Below are positions 15,616-24,217 of a stretch of DNA of 32,980 bases, piece after piece. The stretch is from contig CAZXUK010000013.1 of assembly GCA_964644045.1 (NCBI GenBank), positions 1 through 32,980 of the forward strand. The letters are read 5' to 3'. Position numbers and translations under genes: made by a program. The first letter of the stretch is position 1. Each line of letters starts with the position of its first letter. The DNA is from JAIOTG01 sp964644045. GTDB lineage: Bacteria > Patescibacteriota > Patescibacteriia > Patescibacteriales > JAGXOH01. A model generated the notes under the pieces. It was given only the letters and a program-made list of their open reading frames with translations. It was not told where the DNA came from and did no database searches.

Positions 15616-15918
15616 ATGCAAGCAAGAATAAAAGCTACTAAAATTGATTTAACCTCGGAATTGAAACAATATATTCAGGAAAAAGTGGATATGCTTGAGA
15701 AATATCTGGGGGATATTCAGGTTTTAAATTGTGATGTGGAGGTAGGATTAATAAAAAGGGGAGCTAACAGCGGTAAAATTTACAGAGCGGAGATAAATCT
15801 GGAATTACCCGGGGATTTGTTAAGAGTGGAGAAAGAGGAAGAGTCTTTGTATAAGGCGATTGACAAGGTCAAGGATCATTTGACCAGGTCAATTAAGAGA
15901 TATAAAGAAAAAAAATAA
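15616..15918 (+). CDS. hpf: Ribosome hibernation promoting factor, short form
   Basis: The 100-residue protein is a single HPF/RaiA (YfiA) domain: beta-alpha-beta start (MQARIKATKIDLTSELKQYI), EKYLGD, the central CDVEVGLIKRG strand, YRAEINLELPG, and the final helix SLYKAIDKVKDHLTRSIKRY with a basic end. These proteins bind the decoding centre of the 30S subunit and silence or dimerise ribosomes in stationary phase. It lacks the C-terminal dimerisation domain of long HPF. It is preceded by a long structured leader and followed by a terminator, so it forms a single-gene unit upstream of secA, a common bacterial gene order. Confidence 0.9.
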   Translation: MQARIKATKIDLTSELKQYIQEKVDMLEKYLGDIQVLNCDVEVGLIKRGANSGKIYRAEINLELPGDLLRVEKEEESLYKAIDKVKDHLTRSIKRYKEKK

Positions 15919-15937
15919 ACTTAGAATAAAAATTTTA

Positions 15938-15965
15938 AAGGGGCTTTAAGCCCCTTGTTTTTATT
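15938..15965 (+). terminator. Intrinsic terminator of hpf
   Basis: AAGGGGCTT and AAGCCCCTT form a tight hairpin (15938-15956) followed by TTGTTTTTATT. Confidence 0.85.
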
Positions 15966-15974
15966 GTTTTTAAC

Positions 15975-16003
15975 TTGACTTCGCGGGTTTAAAAAACTAT
16001 TAT
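15975..16003 (+). promoter_or_regulatory. secA promoter
   Basis: TTGACT (15975-15980) and TATTAT (15998-16003), 17 bases apart, 34 bases before the secA ATG. Confidence 0.75.
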
Positions 16004-16036
16004 AAGGAATAATTGTTTAGCTTTTAAGTCAGAAAT

Positions 16037-18811
16037 ATGAAATTAGTCAATAAATTTTTAGGAGATCCCAATGAAAAGATAATTAAATCTTTAAAGCCCT
16101 TGGTTGAAGATATAAACAATTGGGAGAAAGAGATCTCGAAATTAAACGAAGAGGAACTTGCCGGCAAAACCGAGGAATTTAAAAAGAGATTAAGAGGCAC
16201 GAAGGATAAAAAATCCAAAGAAAAGGAAGAAAAAAAATTGGAAGAGATTTTACCCGAAGCTTTTGCCGTGGTTAGGGAGGTTTCCCAAAGGGTTTTGGGT
16301 ATGAGACATTTTGATGTTCAGTTAATGGGCGGGATCGTTCTTCATCAAGGGAAAGCCACGGAAATGAAGACCGGAGAAGGGAAGACTCTGGTGGCCACTT
16401 TACCTTTGTATTTAAACGCCTTGACCGGGCGGGGAGCTCATTTGGTCACGGTCAATGATTATTTGGCCCGCGTGGGAGCCGGTTGGATGGCCAAAACTTA
16501 TTATTTTTTGGGTTTGAGCGTGGGGGTGATAACCAGTGATGCCTCTTATGTTTATGATCCGGAATTTACGGACGATTCCCAATACGATGAGCGCTTGAAA
16601 CATTTGCGACAAATTAGTCGCCGGGAAGTTTATAAGTGTGATGTGGTTTACGGAACTAATAATGAATTCGGTTTTGATTATCTCAGGGATAATATGGCCT
16701 CCAGTTTGGAGGATAGAGTGCAGAGGGACTTGTATTATGTTATTGTGGACGAGATTGACTCTATTTTAATTGATGAGGCCAGAACTCCTTTGATTATCAG
16801 CGCTCCCGCTGAGAAATCCACGGAAAAATATTATCAATTTGCCGATTTGGTCAGAAGATTAAAAGAAGATGATCCCAATAATCCTGATAATCCCGGAGAT
16901 TATAATGTGGATGAAAAAATGAGAAGCGTAACTTTGACCGAGCAAGGAATAGCCAAAATGGAAAAATGGCTTGGTATGGGAAATATTTATGTAGAAAAAG
17001 GGATTAGGGAGGTTCATCATATTGAACAGGCCCTAAAAGCTCATGTTCTTTTTAAACGGGAAAGGGATTATGTGGTTAATGAGGGTGAAGTTGTGATTGT
17101 GGATGAATTTACGGGAAGATTAATGCCCGGACGAAGGTTTAGCGAGGGATTGCATCAGGCCATTGAGGCCAAAGAAGGAGTGGAAATAAAAAGAGAATCA
17201 CAAACTTTGGCGACCATTACTTTTCAGAATTATTTTCGTATGTATGACAAATTGGCCGGCATGACCGGTACCGCCGCCACTGAAGCCGAGGAATTTGCCA
17301 AAATTTATAGCCTGGATACGGTTATCATTCCCACTCATAAGCCCATGATCAGAAAAGATTATAATGACTTGATCTATAGAAGCGAAAAAGGAAAATTCAA
17401 GGCGGTAATTGAGGACATAAAAAAAAGAAAAGAGAAGGGTCAGCCGGTTTTGGTGGGAACCGCTTCTATTGAAAAAAATGAGCTTTTGGCTTCCATGATG
17501 GAAAAGGAAGGTTTAGATCCCCAAGTTTTAAACGCCAAGAATCATGAAAAAGAGGCAAAAATAATTTCCCAAGCGGGTAGATTGGGGTCAGTAACTATTG
17601 CCACCAATATGGCCGGACGGGGGGTAGATATTGTTTTGGGAGGAGACCCCCCCGATGAAGAAGAGCAAAAAAAAGTAAAAGAATTGGGCGGGCTTCATGT
17701 TTTAGGCACAGAAAGGCACGAAGCCAGGCGAATTGATAATCAGCTAAGAGGTAGAGCCGGTCGACAAGGAGATCCGGGGTCAACCCAGTTTTTTGTCTCT
17801 ACCGAAGATGATCTTATGCGTATTTTCGGAGGAGAGAGAATGAGGAGAATTATGTCCACTTTAAAAGTTCCGGAAGACACACCTATTGAAAATAAAGTTA
17901 TTTCTCGTTCCATTGAATCGGCCCAAAAAAAGGTGGAAGGAAATAATTTTGATATTAGAAAACATTTAGTGGAGTATGATGATGTTATTAATAAACATAG
18001 AGAGGCGATTTACAAGAGAAGGAAGGAGGTTTTGAAAATCGCCGAAGGAAAAACCTCGGAAGATGCGGAAAGAAAAGATTTGTCTTCAATTGTCTTGGAA
18101 ATGGTGGAGAATGAGATCGAGCAGGTAGTCAGTTTTCATACCGCCGGAGAAAAGATAGGTGATTGGAATTTAGAAGAGATCTATCAGGTTACTTCCACTA
18201 TTTTTCCGGTTAAAGAAAAGCTGAAAGAAGATCTATCCGGTTTAGTTCAAGGAAACAGCAAATTGGACAAGGCCAAAGTTAGAACCGCCATTATTGAGCA
18301 TTTGGTTGATTTGGCCCGAAAAAATTATGATACAATTAAACAGAGGGCCGAAGAGTATCAAGTGGATTGGTCCCAAGTGGAAAAAGAGGTCTTAATTCGG
18401 GCGATTGATACTTTGTGGATGGATCATTTGGAGGCCATGAATCATATGCGTCAAGGAATCGGTTTGCGCGGTTATGGTCAAAGGGATCCTTTGATTGAGT
18501 ATAAAAAAGAAGCGCACCGAATGTTCCATGAATTAAATAGTATGATCCAAAGACAGGTGGTTTATACCATATATAAATTGGGAACCACGGAAGAAGAGAG
18601 AACCTCGGGTGATTTTTCCGCCCCCACTATATCGGAAAGAGCTCAGCAATACAGTGCTCCGGCCAAAACTATGAATGGAAACAGCTCTGCCTCCACTACT
18701 TCTGTTTATTCTCAGCCCAAACTTAAAAATGAGCAGGGTGAGAAAGTTGGCCGAAACGACCCCTGTCCGTGTGGGAGCGGCAAGAAATATAAGAAATGCT
18801 GCGGAGCATAG
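16037..18811 (+). CDS. secA: Preprotein translocase ATPase SecA
   Basis: The 924-residue protein is a complete SecA. It shows the N-terminal nucleotide-binding fold with Walker A MKTGEGKT (110-117), the DEAD-like VIVDEIDSILIDEARTP (Asp238-Glu239), NBD2 with IATNMAGRGVDIVLGG and QLRGRAGRQGDPG, the helical scaffold region, a linker rich in Ser/Ala, and the C-terminal zinc motif CPCGSGKKYKKCC (Cys910, 912, 921, 922). It drives unfolded preproteins through SecYEG by ATP hydrolysis at the membrane. It has its own promoter and is probably a single-gene unit. A short copy of its 3' end lies about 100 bases downstream. Confidence 0.97.
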   Translation: MKLVNKFLGDPNEKIIKSLKPLVEDINNWEKEISKLNEEELAGKTEEFKKRLRGTKDKKSKEKEEKKLEEILPEAFAVVREVSQRVLGMRHFDVQLMGGIVLHQGKATEMKTGEGKTLVATLPLYLNALTGRGAHLVTVNDYLARVGAGWMAKTYYFLGLSVGVITSDASYVYDPEFTDDSQYDERLKHLRQISRREVYKCDVVYGTNNEFGFDYLRDNMASSLEDRVQRDLYYVIVDEIDSILIDEARTPLIISAPAEKSTEKYYQFADLVRRLKEDDPNNPDNPGDYNVDEKMRSVTLTEQGIAKMEKWLGMGNIYVEKGIREVHHIEQALKAHVLFKRERDYVVNEGEVVIVDEFTGRLMPGRRFSEGLHQAIEAKEGVEIKRESQTLATITFQNYFRMYDKLAGMTGTAATEAEEFAKIYSLDTVIIPTHKPMIRKDYNDLIYRSEKGKFKAVIEDIKKRKEKGQPVLVGTASIEKNELLASMMEKEGLDPQVLNAKNHEKEAKIISQAGRLGSVTIATNMAGRGVDIVLGGDPPDEEEQKKVKELGGLHVLGTERHEARRIDNQLRGRAGRQGDPGSTQFFVSTEDDLMRIFGGERMRRIMSTLKVPEDTPIENKVISRSIESAQKKVEGNNFDIRKHLVEYDDVINKHREAIYKRRKEVLKIAEGKTSEDAERKDLSSIVLEMVENEIEQVVSFHTAGEKIGDWNLEEIYQVTSTIFPVKEKLKEDLSGLVQGNSKLDKAKVRTAIIEHLVDLARKNYDTIKQRAEEYQVDWSQVEKEVLIRAIDTLWMDHLEAMNHMRQGIGLRGYGQRDPLIEYKKEAHRMFHELNSMIQRQVVYTIYKLGTTEEERTSGDFSAPTISERAQQYSAPAKTMNGNSSASTTSVYSQPKLKNEQGEKVGRNDPCPCGSGKKYKKCCGA

Positions 18812-18944
18812 AGGAGTAAGAAATTTTTGAATATCCCAATTCCCGCCCCGCTTTCGCCTTGCGAAATTTGCGGGGTGTGGGAGCCCTGTCCAGCCCCTCG
18901 AGAGGGGCTGGAGGCAAGAAATACAAGAAATGCTGCGGAGCATA
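18779..18944 (+). repeat. Duplicated 3' end of secA flanking two GC-rich hairpins
   Basis: The last 32 bases of secA coding sequence plus part of the stop (18779-18810, GGCAAGAAATATAAGAAATG and on) recur at 18913-18944 with one mismatch, still encoding KKYKKCCGA and a stop. Between them are two hairpins: CCCCGC-TTCGC/GCGAA-GCGGGG (18846-18875) and CAGCCCCT-CGAG-AGGGGCTG (18891-18910). Neither has a T run, so they are not standard terminators and look like an inserted palindromic repeat. Confidence 0.8.
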
Positions 18945-18947
18945 ATT

Positions 18948-18975
18948 CATGTAACATGTAACATATAACATGTAA
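18948..18975. repeat. Short tandem repeat, four 7-bp units
   Basis: CATGTAA occurs four times in tandem, the third unit as CATATAA. It follows directly on the duplicated secA end and precedes rmuC by 47 bases. Confidence 0.85.
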
Positions 18976-19022
18976 CAGGAAGAAAGAAAACATATTTTAC
19001 TTTTTACTATTTATTTTAAAAT

Positions 19023-20153
19023 ATGACAGAGCTTACACCTATTTTATTAATTATTTTGATTGTGGCGGTAATTGTTTTGATTTTTTTGTTGTTTAAAAAA
19101 GGCGGAGGCAAAGCAAAGGATTTAGAGATAATGTCCGAGAGGTTAAATCAGTTGGTTAGTCAGAATGAAGAGTTAAGAAAAACCATGGACAACAAATTAT
19201 CCGAAACCCATAAAGCCACTCAGGATCAATTCAGTAAAACTACCGGTGTTATGCAGGACGTGACCAAACAAGCCAACAAGCTGATGGCTGATATTCATAG
19301 CCAAAGCCAAAAAGTGATCAGTGAAGTATCTTCCAAGTTAACCAAATTGGATGAAACCAATAAGCAGGTGGTTAATTTTTCCAGCCAACTGCAGAATCTT
19401 CAGGATATTTTGAAAAATCCCAAACAAAGAGGGGTTTTGGGAGAATTTTATTTGGAAGAAATTTTAAAAAATGTTTTACCTCCCAAATCCTATGCTATGC
19501 AGTATCATTTGGGGAAAGATAAAAACGGACAAGATCTAATTGTGGACGCGGCTGTTTTTGTAAAAGACAAAATTATTCCCATTGATTCCAAATTTTCTTT
19601 GGAAAGTTATGAAAAAATTTTAAATACCAGTGACGGAGAAGAAAGAAAAAAATTGGAAAAACAATTAAAACAGGATTTGAAATTCAGGATCAATGAAACT
19701 TCCAAATATATTAATCCGGATAAAAAGACTTTTGAATTCGCTTTTATGTTCATTCCTTCCGAGGCGATCTATTATGATCTGTTGGTCAATAAGGTGGGAG
19801 AGGTAAAAGTGAATACCACTGATTTGATCGAGTATGCTTTTCGCGACAAAAGAGTTATTATAGTTTCACCTACCTCTTTTTTGGCTTACCTGCAAACAGT
19901 TCTTCAAGGTTTGCGGGCTATGCAGATTGAAGAGTCCGCTCAGGATATTCGTAAAAATGTGGATAAATTAAGTCGGCATATTTCCAGTTATGATAATTTT
20001 TTGAAAAAATTGGGAGGAAGTCTGAGCACTTCGGTTAATCATTACAATAATGCTTATAAGGAATTCAAGAAACTTGATAAGGATGTATCCAGGATTACGG
20101 GTCGGGAAGACGAGATAGAACCGGAAAAAATAGATAGGCCTCAAAGCGAGTAA
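19023..20153 (+). CDS. rmuC: RmuC-family protein
   Basis: The 376-residue protein has one N-terminal membrane helix (about 4-27, followed by KKGG), a coiled coil (30-130) and a RmuC domain: NPKQRGVLGEFYLEEILKNV, QDLIVDAAVFVKDKIIPIDSKF, FMFIPSEAIYYDLL and VIIVSPTSFLAYLQT. The acidic D/E...K pattern resembles PD-(D/E)xK nucleases. RmuC limits inversions at repeats and has been tied to phage restriction in E. coli, but its activity is not well defined. The next gene starts 5 bases after the stop, so the two are co-transcribed. Confidence 0.88.
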   Translation: MTELTPILLIILIVAVIVLIFLLFKKGGGKAKDLEIMSERLNQLVSQNEELRKTMDNKLSETHKATQDQFSKTTGVMQDVTKQANKLMADIHSQSQKVISEVSSKLTKLDETNKQVVNFSSQLQNLQDILKNPKQRGVLGEFYLEEILKNVLPPKSYAMQYHLGKDKNGQDLIVDAAVFVKDKIIPIDSKFSLESYEKILNTSDGEERKKLEKQLKQDLKFRINETSKYINPDKKTFEFAFMFIPSEAIYYDLLVNKVGEVKVNTTDLIEYAFRDKRVIIVSPTSFLAYLQTVLQGLRAMQIEESAQDIRKNVDKLSRHISSYDNFLKKLGGSLSTSVNHYNNAYKEFKKLDKDVSRITGREDEIEPEKIDRPQSE

Positions 20154-20158
20154 AAATT

Positions 20159-21070
20159 ATGAAAAAACGAGAATTTAAAAGAGAGTCCGAGCTTAAGAAG
20201 GCAATTATTAAACTAATTGCTTTTTTTGACTTATTTGATCATCCTTTGTCTTTTTGGGAGATTTGGCAGTATCTGGAAAAAGAGGCGGAACCGGAGGAGG
20301 TTCGACAAATTTTATCTGAGCTTTGTCCGGAAAAACTGGATACTCAAGACGGATTTTATTTTCTAAAGGGGAGGTTTGATTTGGTCAGAATAAGACAGGC
20401 CAGATATAATTATGCCCGAAGTAAAATAAAACGAGCTCAACGGGTGGCCCGGCTTTTAAAGCAAGCACCGGGGGTCCGCTTAATAGCGGTTAGCAATATG
20501 ATCGGGGCTTTTAACCTAAAAGAAGAAAGCGATATTGATATTTTTATTATCACTGATCCGGGAAAAATTTGGTCTGCGCGTTTTTTTTGTGTTTTATTTA
20601 TGAAAATTTTGGGATTAAGACCCAAGCCGGGCCGGGAGAAAAATAAAATTTGTTTAAATTTTTTCTTAAGTTCGGACAATCTGGACTTGGGAGATCTGCG
20701 TCTGGAAAATGATATTTATTTTCGTTATTGGATGATTCACTTAACTCCGCTTTTTAACCAAAATTATACCCTGGAAAAATTTTTAAAAACCAATCAGTGG
20801 TTGTTCGGAGAGCTTCCCAATTGGCAAATTCCTCAAAGTTCCTGGGATAAAAAGAGGGCCCCGGGAAAGAGAATAAGTAATTGCCTGGCCCGGGAGAGAT
20901 TTTGGAAAAAAATCCAGCTTTATTTTATGTCCCCCGAGCTTAAAAAGAAGAAGAATCAAGACAGTTGCGTGGTGGTAAATGATTCGATTTTAAAACTTCA
21001 TTCTAAAGATAGAAGAGAATATTATAAGGAAAAATTTATTAAGAAAGTGATTAATTCCTTTTGGTTATGA
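20159..21070 (+). CDS. Nucleotidyltransferase-like protein with N-terminal winged-helix-like segment
   Basis: The 303-residue protein starts with a winged-helix-like region (LIAFFDLFDHPLSFWEIWQY, then a strand pair at DTQDGFYFLKGR). Residues 108-130 read IAVSNMIGAFNLKEESDIDI, a Pol-beta-type nucleotidyltransferase signature with the metal-binding pair Asp125 and Asp127; the usual GS is replaced by GA. Genes of this plan occur with polysaccharide genes in Patescibacteria, and here it overlaps an O-antigen-ligase-like gene by 4 bases (ATGA), indicating coupling. Which molecule is modified is unknown. Confidence 0.65.
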   Translation: MKKREFKRESELKKAIIKLIAFFDLFDHPLSFWEIWQYLEKEAEPEEVRQILSELCPEKLDTQDGFYFLKGRFDLVRIRQARYNYARSKIKRAQRVARLLKQAPGVRLIAVSNMIGAFNLKEESDIDIFIITDPGKIWSARFFCVLFMKILGLRPKPGREKNKICLNFFLSSDNLDLGDLRLENDIYFRYWMIHLTPLFNQNYTLEKFLKTNQWLFGELPNWQIPQSSWDKKRAPGKRISNCLARERFWKKIQLYFMSPELKKKKNQDSCVVVNDSILKLHSKDRREYYKEKFIKKVINSFWL

Positions 21071-22389
21071 AAATGAAAAAATTTTTAGAACACGGAATTT
21101 ATTTTTTGGCCTTGATCCTGCCCTTTCAGACACGGCTGATCATTAGGCGGGGAGAGGTCGGAGGCGGTTTTTCAGAATATCAAACCATTGGCTTGTATGT
21201 CGTTGACATTTTTTTAATAGCGCTTTTGGCTTTGTTCTTCTTTTATTTTCTTTCTCAAATCCGCAGAGCTCAAAAAGATGATCTTAAAATAGCCGGAATT
21301 TGGTGGATTTGGGCCGGCTTGGATTTAATGGCTTTTATTTCCATTTGGCTCTCTCCGGACAAAATTTTGGCCGCTTATAAATATGTGGTCTTTTTGGCCG
21401 GCATCGGTTTGTTTTTTTTGGTTTGGCGAGCTTCGTTTGATAAAATAAAATTTGTTTATTTTTTGCTTTTGGGTTTTGTTTTCCAGGCGGTTTTGGGAAT
21501 AATTCAATTTCTGAATCAATACGGTTTTGCCAATAAATATTTGGGCTTGGCCGAACATAATCCCAAAAATTTGGGAGTTTCCGTAGTGGAGACAGTCGGA
21601 GGGGACGGCCTGGCTCGAAGATGGCTCAGGGCTTACGGAGGACTGGAGCATCCCAATATCCTGGGAGGTATTTTAGCAATAGGAATAATTTTGGTTTTGG
21701 TTTTATTTATTAGGAAGAATTATTTTTTTGGAAAGCGGAGAAATTATTGGGGGGAATATTTGATTTTATTTCTTTTGTCTGCCGGTCTTTTTTTTACTTT
21801 TTCCCGGGCGGCTTGGTTGAGCTTGGGGATGGGGATAGCGGTTTTGTCAGGCGCTTTTATTTTTAAACGGAAATGGGTTTATTTAAAGATATTGGGAAAG
21901 GCCTTGGGTTTTTTGGCGGTTTTGGTTTTGGTTTTTGGTCTTTCTTATAAAAGTTTGGTTTTTACCCGTTTGACCGGAGAGACGCAGCTGGAGCGGAAAT
22001 CCAATCAAGAAAGAATCGACTCCCTGAAAGAGGCCCGGGGCCTGATCAAGGAGAATTGGTTTTTAGGAGCGGGAATAGGAAACTATACTCGGGTTTTGGC
22101 GGAAGAAAAAGAAGGGCATCCTTCTTGGTTTTATCAACCGGTCCATAATACCTTTTTATTGGTCTGGTCTGAAGTGGGTATTGCGGGGCTTTTCTTTTAT
22201 TTATTGCTTTTCTTTTATCTTGTTTGGCGAAGTTTAAAGAGGGGCAATTTTTTGAATTTAGCTTTATTGACTTCTTTATTGGTATTGATGATGTTTGATC
22301 ATTGGTGGTGGAGTCTTCATTTCGGGATATTGTTTTGGGCTTTAATTTTTGGTTTGATTATGCGCAACAATCAAGCCGGAGTTTCTTAA
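21067..22389 (+). CDS. O-antigen ligase / Wzy-like polymerase family membrane protein
   Basis: A polytopic protein of 440 residues with about eleven to twelve membrane helices. The central periplasmic loop and flanks carry the family pattern: YGGLEHPNILGGILAIG, LFFTFSRAAWLSLGMG, and HNTFLLVWSEVGIAGLFFYL after a long outside loop with GAGIGNY. WaaL/Wzy-type enzymes transfer or polymerise undecaprenyl-linked glycans on the outer face of the membrane; in CPR bacteria they may build S-layer or surface glycans. ATG 21067 is chosen since it forms an ATGA overlap with the previous stop; a TTG at 21061 is also in frame. Confidence 0.8.
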   Translation: MKMKKFLEHGIYFLALILPFQTRLIIRRGEVGGGFSEYQTIGLYVVDIFLIALLALFFFYFLSQIRRAQKDDLKIAGIWWIWAGLDLMAFISIWLSPDKILAAYKYVVFLAGIGLFFLVWRASFDKIKFVYFLLLGFVFQAVLGIIQFLNQYGFANKYLGLAEHNPKNLGVSVVETVGGDGLARRWLRAYGGLEHPNILGGILAIGIILVLVLFIRKNYFFGKRRNYWGEYLILFLLSAGLFFTFSRAAWLSLGMGIAVLSGAFIFKRKWVYLKILGKALGFLAVLVLVFGLSYKSLVFTRLTGETQLERKSNQERIDSLKEARGLIKENWFLGAGIGNYTRVLAEEKEGHPSWFYQPVHNTFLLVWSEVGIAGLFFYLLLFFYLVWRSLKRGNFLNLALLTSLLVLMMFDHWWWSLHFGILFWALIFGLIMRNNQAGVS

Positions 22390-22401
22390 ATGATTTTTGT
22401 G

Positions 22402-22410
22402 TGTTATAAT
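22402..22410 (+). promoter_or_regulatory. Extended -10 promoter of the M16 peptidase gene
   Basis: TGTTATAAT is a full extended -10; the -35 (TTTCTT, 22382-22387) is weak. It lies 33 bases before the ATG. Confidence 0.5.
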
Positions 22411-22443
22411 GGGAAAAATTCAATAATTATTTTTTAAAAAATT

Positions 22444-23715
22444 ATGTATAAACAAAAAAAATTATCCAACGGTTTAAGAGTGGTTACCGCTCCGGTTAAG
22501 GGGACTAAAACGGTTACGGTTTTGGCTATGATAGCCACGGGCTCCAAGTATGAGAACAGAAATAACAATGGTATTTCTCATTTTTTGGAGCATATGTTTT
22601 TTAAAGGAACCAAAAACCGCCCCCACACTTTGGATATAGCCGAAGAACTGGATTCGGTGGGAGCGGAATATAATGCTTTTACAGACAAGGAATGCACGGG
22701 TTATTGGATCAAAACTTCCGGAGAGCAAAAAGAGTTGGCTTTGGATGTGGTTAGTGATATTTTAATGAATTCCAAATTTTCCGGGGAAGAAATTGAAAGA
22801 GAAAGAGGGGTAATAATGGAAGAGAGGAATATGTATCACAATAATCCCATGATGAGAATAGATGATCTTTTTGAGCAATGTCTTTACGGAGACACCCCGG
22901 CCGGTTGGGAAATTGTGGGGACCAAGAAAAATATTCAAAATTTAAAGCGTTCCGATTTTATTGATTATTTTAAAAGCCAATACGGAGCGGAAAATACCGT
23001 TCTTTGTTTGGCCGGCAATATATCCGAGAGGGATTCGGAAAAATTAGCGGCCAAATATTTTCAAAAACTTCGGAAAGCCAAGCCCCGTAACAAGGCGGGA
23101 GTTAAGGACGACAAGCAAAAAGGGGCCAAAATCAAGACAGAATATAAGAAAGGGGAGCAAGTGAATTTGTCCTTGGGAGTTAGGACCTATCCCATAGGCG
23201 ACCCTCGCGAATATGCTTTAGAAATTCTTTCTGTTATTTTGGGGGGATCTATGAGCTCCCGTCTGTTTACTGAACTCAGAGAAAGGCACGGGCTTGCTTA
23301 TTATGTTCGAACGGATTCCCCTTTTTATTCTGACTCCGGTTATTTGACCACTGAAGCCGGTGTGCCTCAAGCTAAGCTAAAACAAGCGGTTCAGATTATT
23401 TTAAAAGAATATCAAAAAATTAAAAAGGAAGGCGTTTCGGAAAAAGAACTTCAAAAGACCAAGGATTTGATCAAGGGAAAAACTTTAATTCGATTGGAGT
23501 CCTCGGACAGGGTGGCCAATTGGTATGCCCGGCAAGCAATTTTTAGAAAGGAAATTATTGAATGGAAAGAATTTTTGAAAAATATAGATAAGGTTAGTTC
23601 CCCGGACATCAAAGAAGTGGCCCAAGAAATTTTTGTTGATTCCAAATTGAATTTGGCTTTAATCGGCCCCTATAAAAGCAAAAAGGATTTGAATTTTAAT
23701 TTGAGCTTGACTTAA
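22444..23715 (+). CDS. M16 family zinc metallopeptidase
   Basis: The 423-residue protein is a single M16 unit (two ferredoxin-like lobes). The inverted zinc motif HFLEH is at 46-50 (His46, Glu49, His50), with the third ligand probably Glu126 in RGVIMEERNMYHNNP, about 76 residues on as in pitrilysin. The C-terminal lobe has LSVILGGSMSSRLFTELRER and GLAYYV, the conserved R-Y substrate loop. No signal peptide is visible, so it is likely cytoplasmic, as for the YmxG/processing-peptidase type. It has its own promoter and its stop lies about 210 bases before the tRNA island. Confidence 0.92.
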   Translation: MYKQKKLSNGLRVVTAPVKGTKTVTVLAMIATGSKYENRNNNGISHFLEHMFFKGTKNRPHTLDIAEELDSVGAEYNAFTDKECTGYWIKTSGEQKELALDVVSDILMNSKFSGEEIERERGVIMEERNMYHNNPMMRIDDLFEQCLYGDTPAGWEIVGTKKNIQNLKRSDFIDYFKSQYGAENTVLCLAGNISERDSEKLAAKYFQKLRKAKPRNKAGVKDDKQKGAKIKTEYKKGEQVNLSLGVRTYPIGDPREYALEILSVILGGSMSSRLFTELRERHGLAYYVRTDSPFYSDSGYLTTEAGVPQAKLKQAVQIILKEYQKIKKEGVSEKELQKTKDLIKGKTLIRLESSDRVANWYARQAIFRKEIIEWKEFLKNIDKVSSPDIKEVAQEIFVDSKLNLALIGPYKSKKDLNFNLSLT

Positions 23716-23762
23716 TTTTCTTAAAATAATAAATTAAATGGTGGCGAATTGCTTTTTAAGTA

Positions 23763-23791
23763 TTGCTTTTTTTGTTTTTTTCTGTTATATT
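23763..23791 (+). promoter_or_regulatory. Promoter of tRNA-Ile
   Basis: TTGCTT (23763-23768) and TATATT (23786-23791), 17 bases apart, with TG before the -10. The 130 bases to the tRNA include a T7 run and CACCCCGGGGGTG; no gene is seen. Confidence 0.55.
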
Positions 23792-23926
23792 GGAAACAAG
23801 TTTCTTGAGACCAAGAGCTTTTTTTATTATTTAATTTAAAGGCGTATCCGGAGATATTGATAAGATAGATGATTCTCACCCCGGGGGTGGTCAGTCTCTG
23901 GCTGAAGATCCGTTTATTCACAAGAA

Positions 23927-24000
23927 GGGCGCATAGCTCAGTCGGTCAGAGCGCATCGCTGATAACGATGAGGTCGATGGTTCAAATCCATCTGCGCCCA
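23927..24000 (+). tRNA. tRNA-Ile (anticodon GAT)
   Basis: A full cloverleaf: acceptor GGGCGCA/TGCGCCC, D arm GCTC...GAGC, anticodon loop CTGATAA, T arm GATGG-TTCAAAT-CCATC, discriminator A24000. CCA is not fully encoded. Confidence 0.97.
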
Positions 24001-24028
24001 CATTCTCATTTAATGATTTAGGATTTTT

Positions 24029-24062
24029 GATTTATGATTTAATTTGCACAAAATCATAAATC
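24029..24062. repeat. 12-bp inverted repeat between tRNA-Ile and tRNA-fMet
   Basis: GATTTATGATTT (24029-24040) and AAATCATAAATC (24051-24062) with a 10-base loop; no T run. The flank of tRNA-Ile (ACATTCTCATTTA, 24000-24012) recurs just after tRNA-Pro (25968-25980). Confidence 0.75.
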
Positions 24063-24090
24063 TTCAATCATAAAATCATAAATGTGTAGT

Positions 24091-24163
24091 CGCGGGGTAG
24101 AGCAGTTGGAAGCTCGCCAGGCCCATAACCTGGAGGTCGCAGGTTCGAATCCTGCCCCCGCAA
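24091..24163 (+). tRNA. Initiator tRNA-fMet (anticodon CAT)
   Basis: The acceptor CGCGGGG faces CCCCGCA, leaving the C1-A72 mismatch that marks bacterial initiators. The anticodon stem CCAGG/CCTGG has loop CCCATAA, and the T arm is GCAGG-TTCGAAT-CCTGC. CCA is not encoded. Confidence 0.96.
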
Positions 24164-24217
24164 CAATGTGATTTTCGAATTGCGATTTTCGAATTTCGAA
24201 TTGCCGAAATCATTTGT

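Noticed and set aside
18846..18910. Terminator of secA
   Set aside because: Both hairpins are strong but neither is followed by a T run.
18533..18993. Three overlapping minus-strand ORFs across the secA end
   Set aside because: They differ by frame, run through the hairpins and the duplicated secA end, and have repeated FLVFLA-like peptides produced by that repeat.
23841..23941. Open frame upstream of tRNA-Ile (GDIDKIDDSHPGGG...)
   Set aside because: There is no start codon and it runs into the tRNA; treated as 5' leader.
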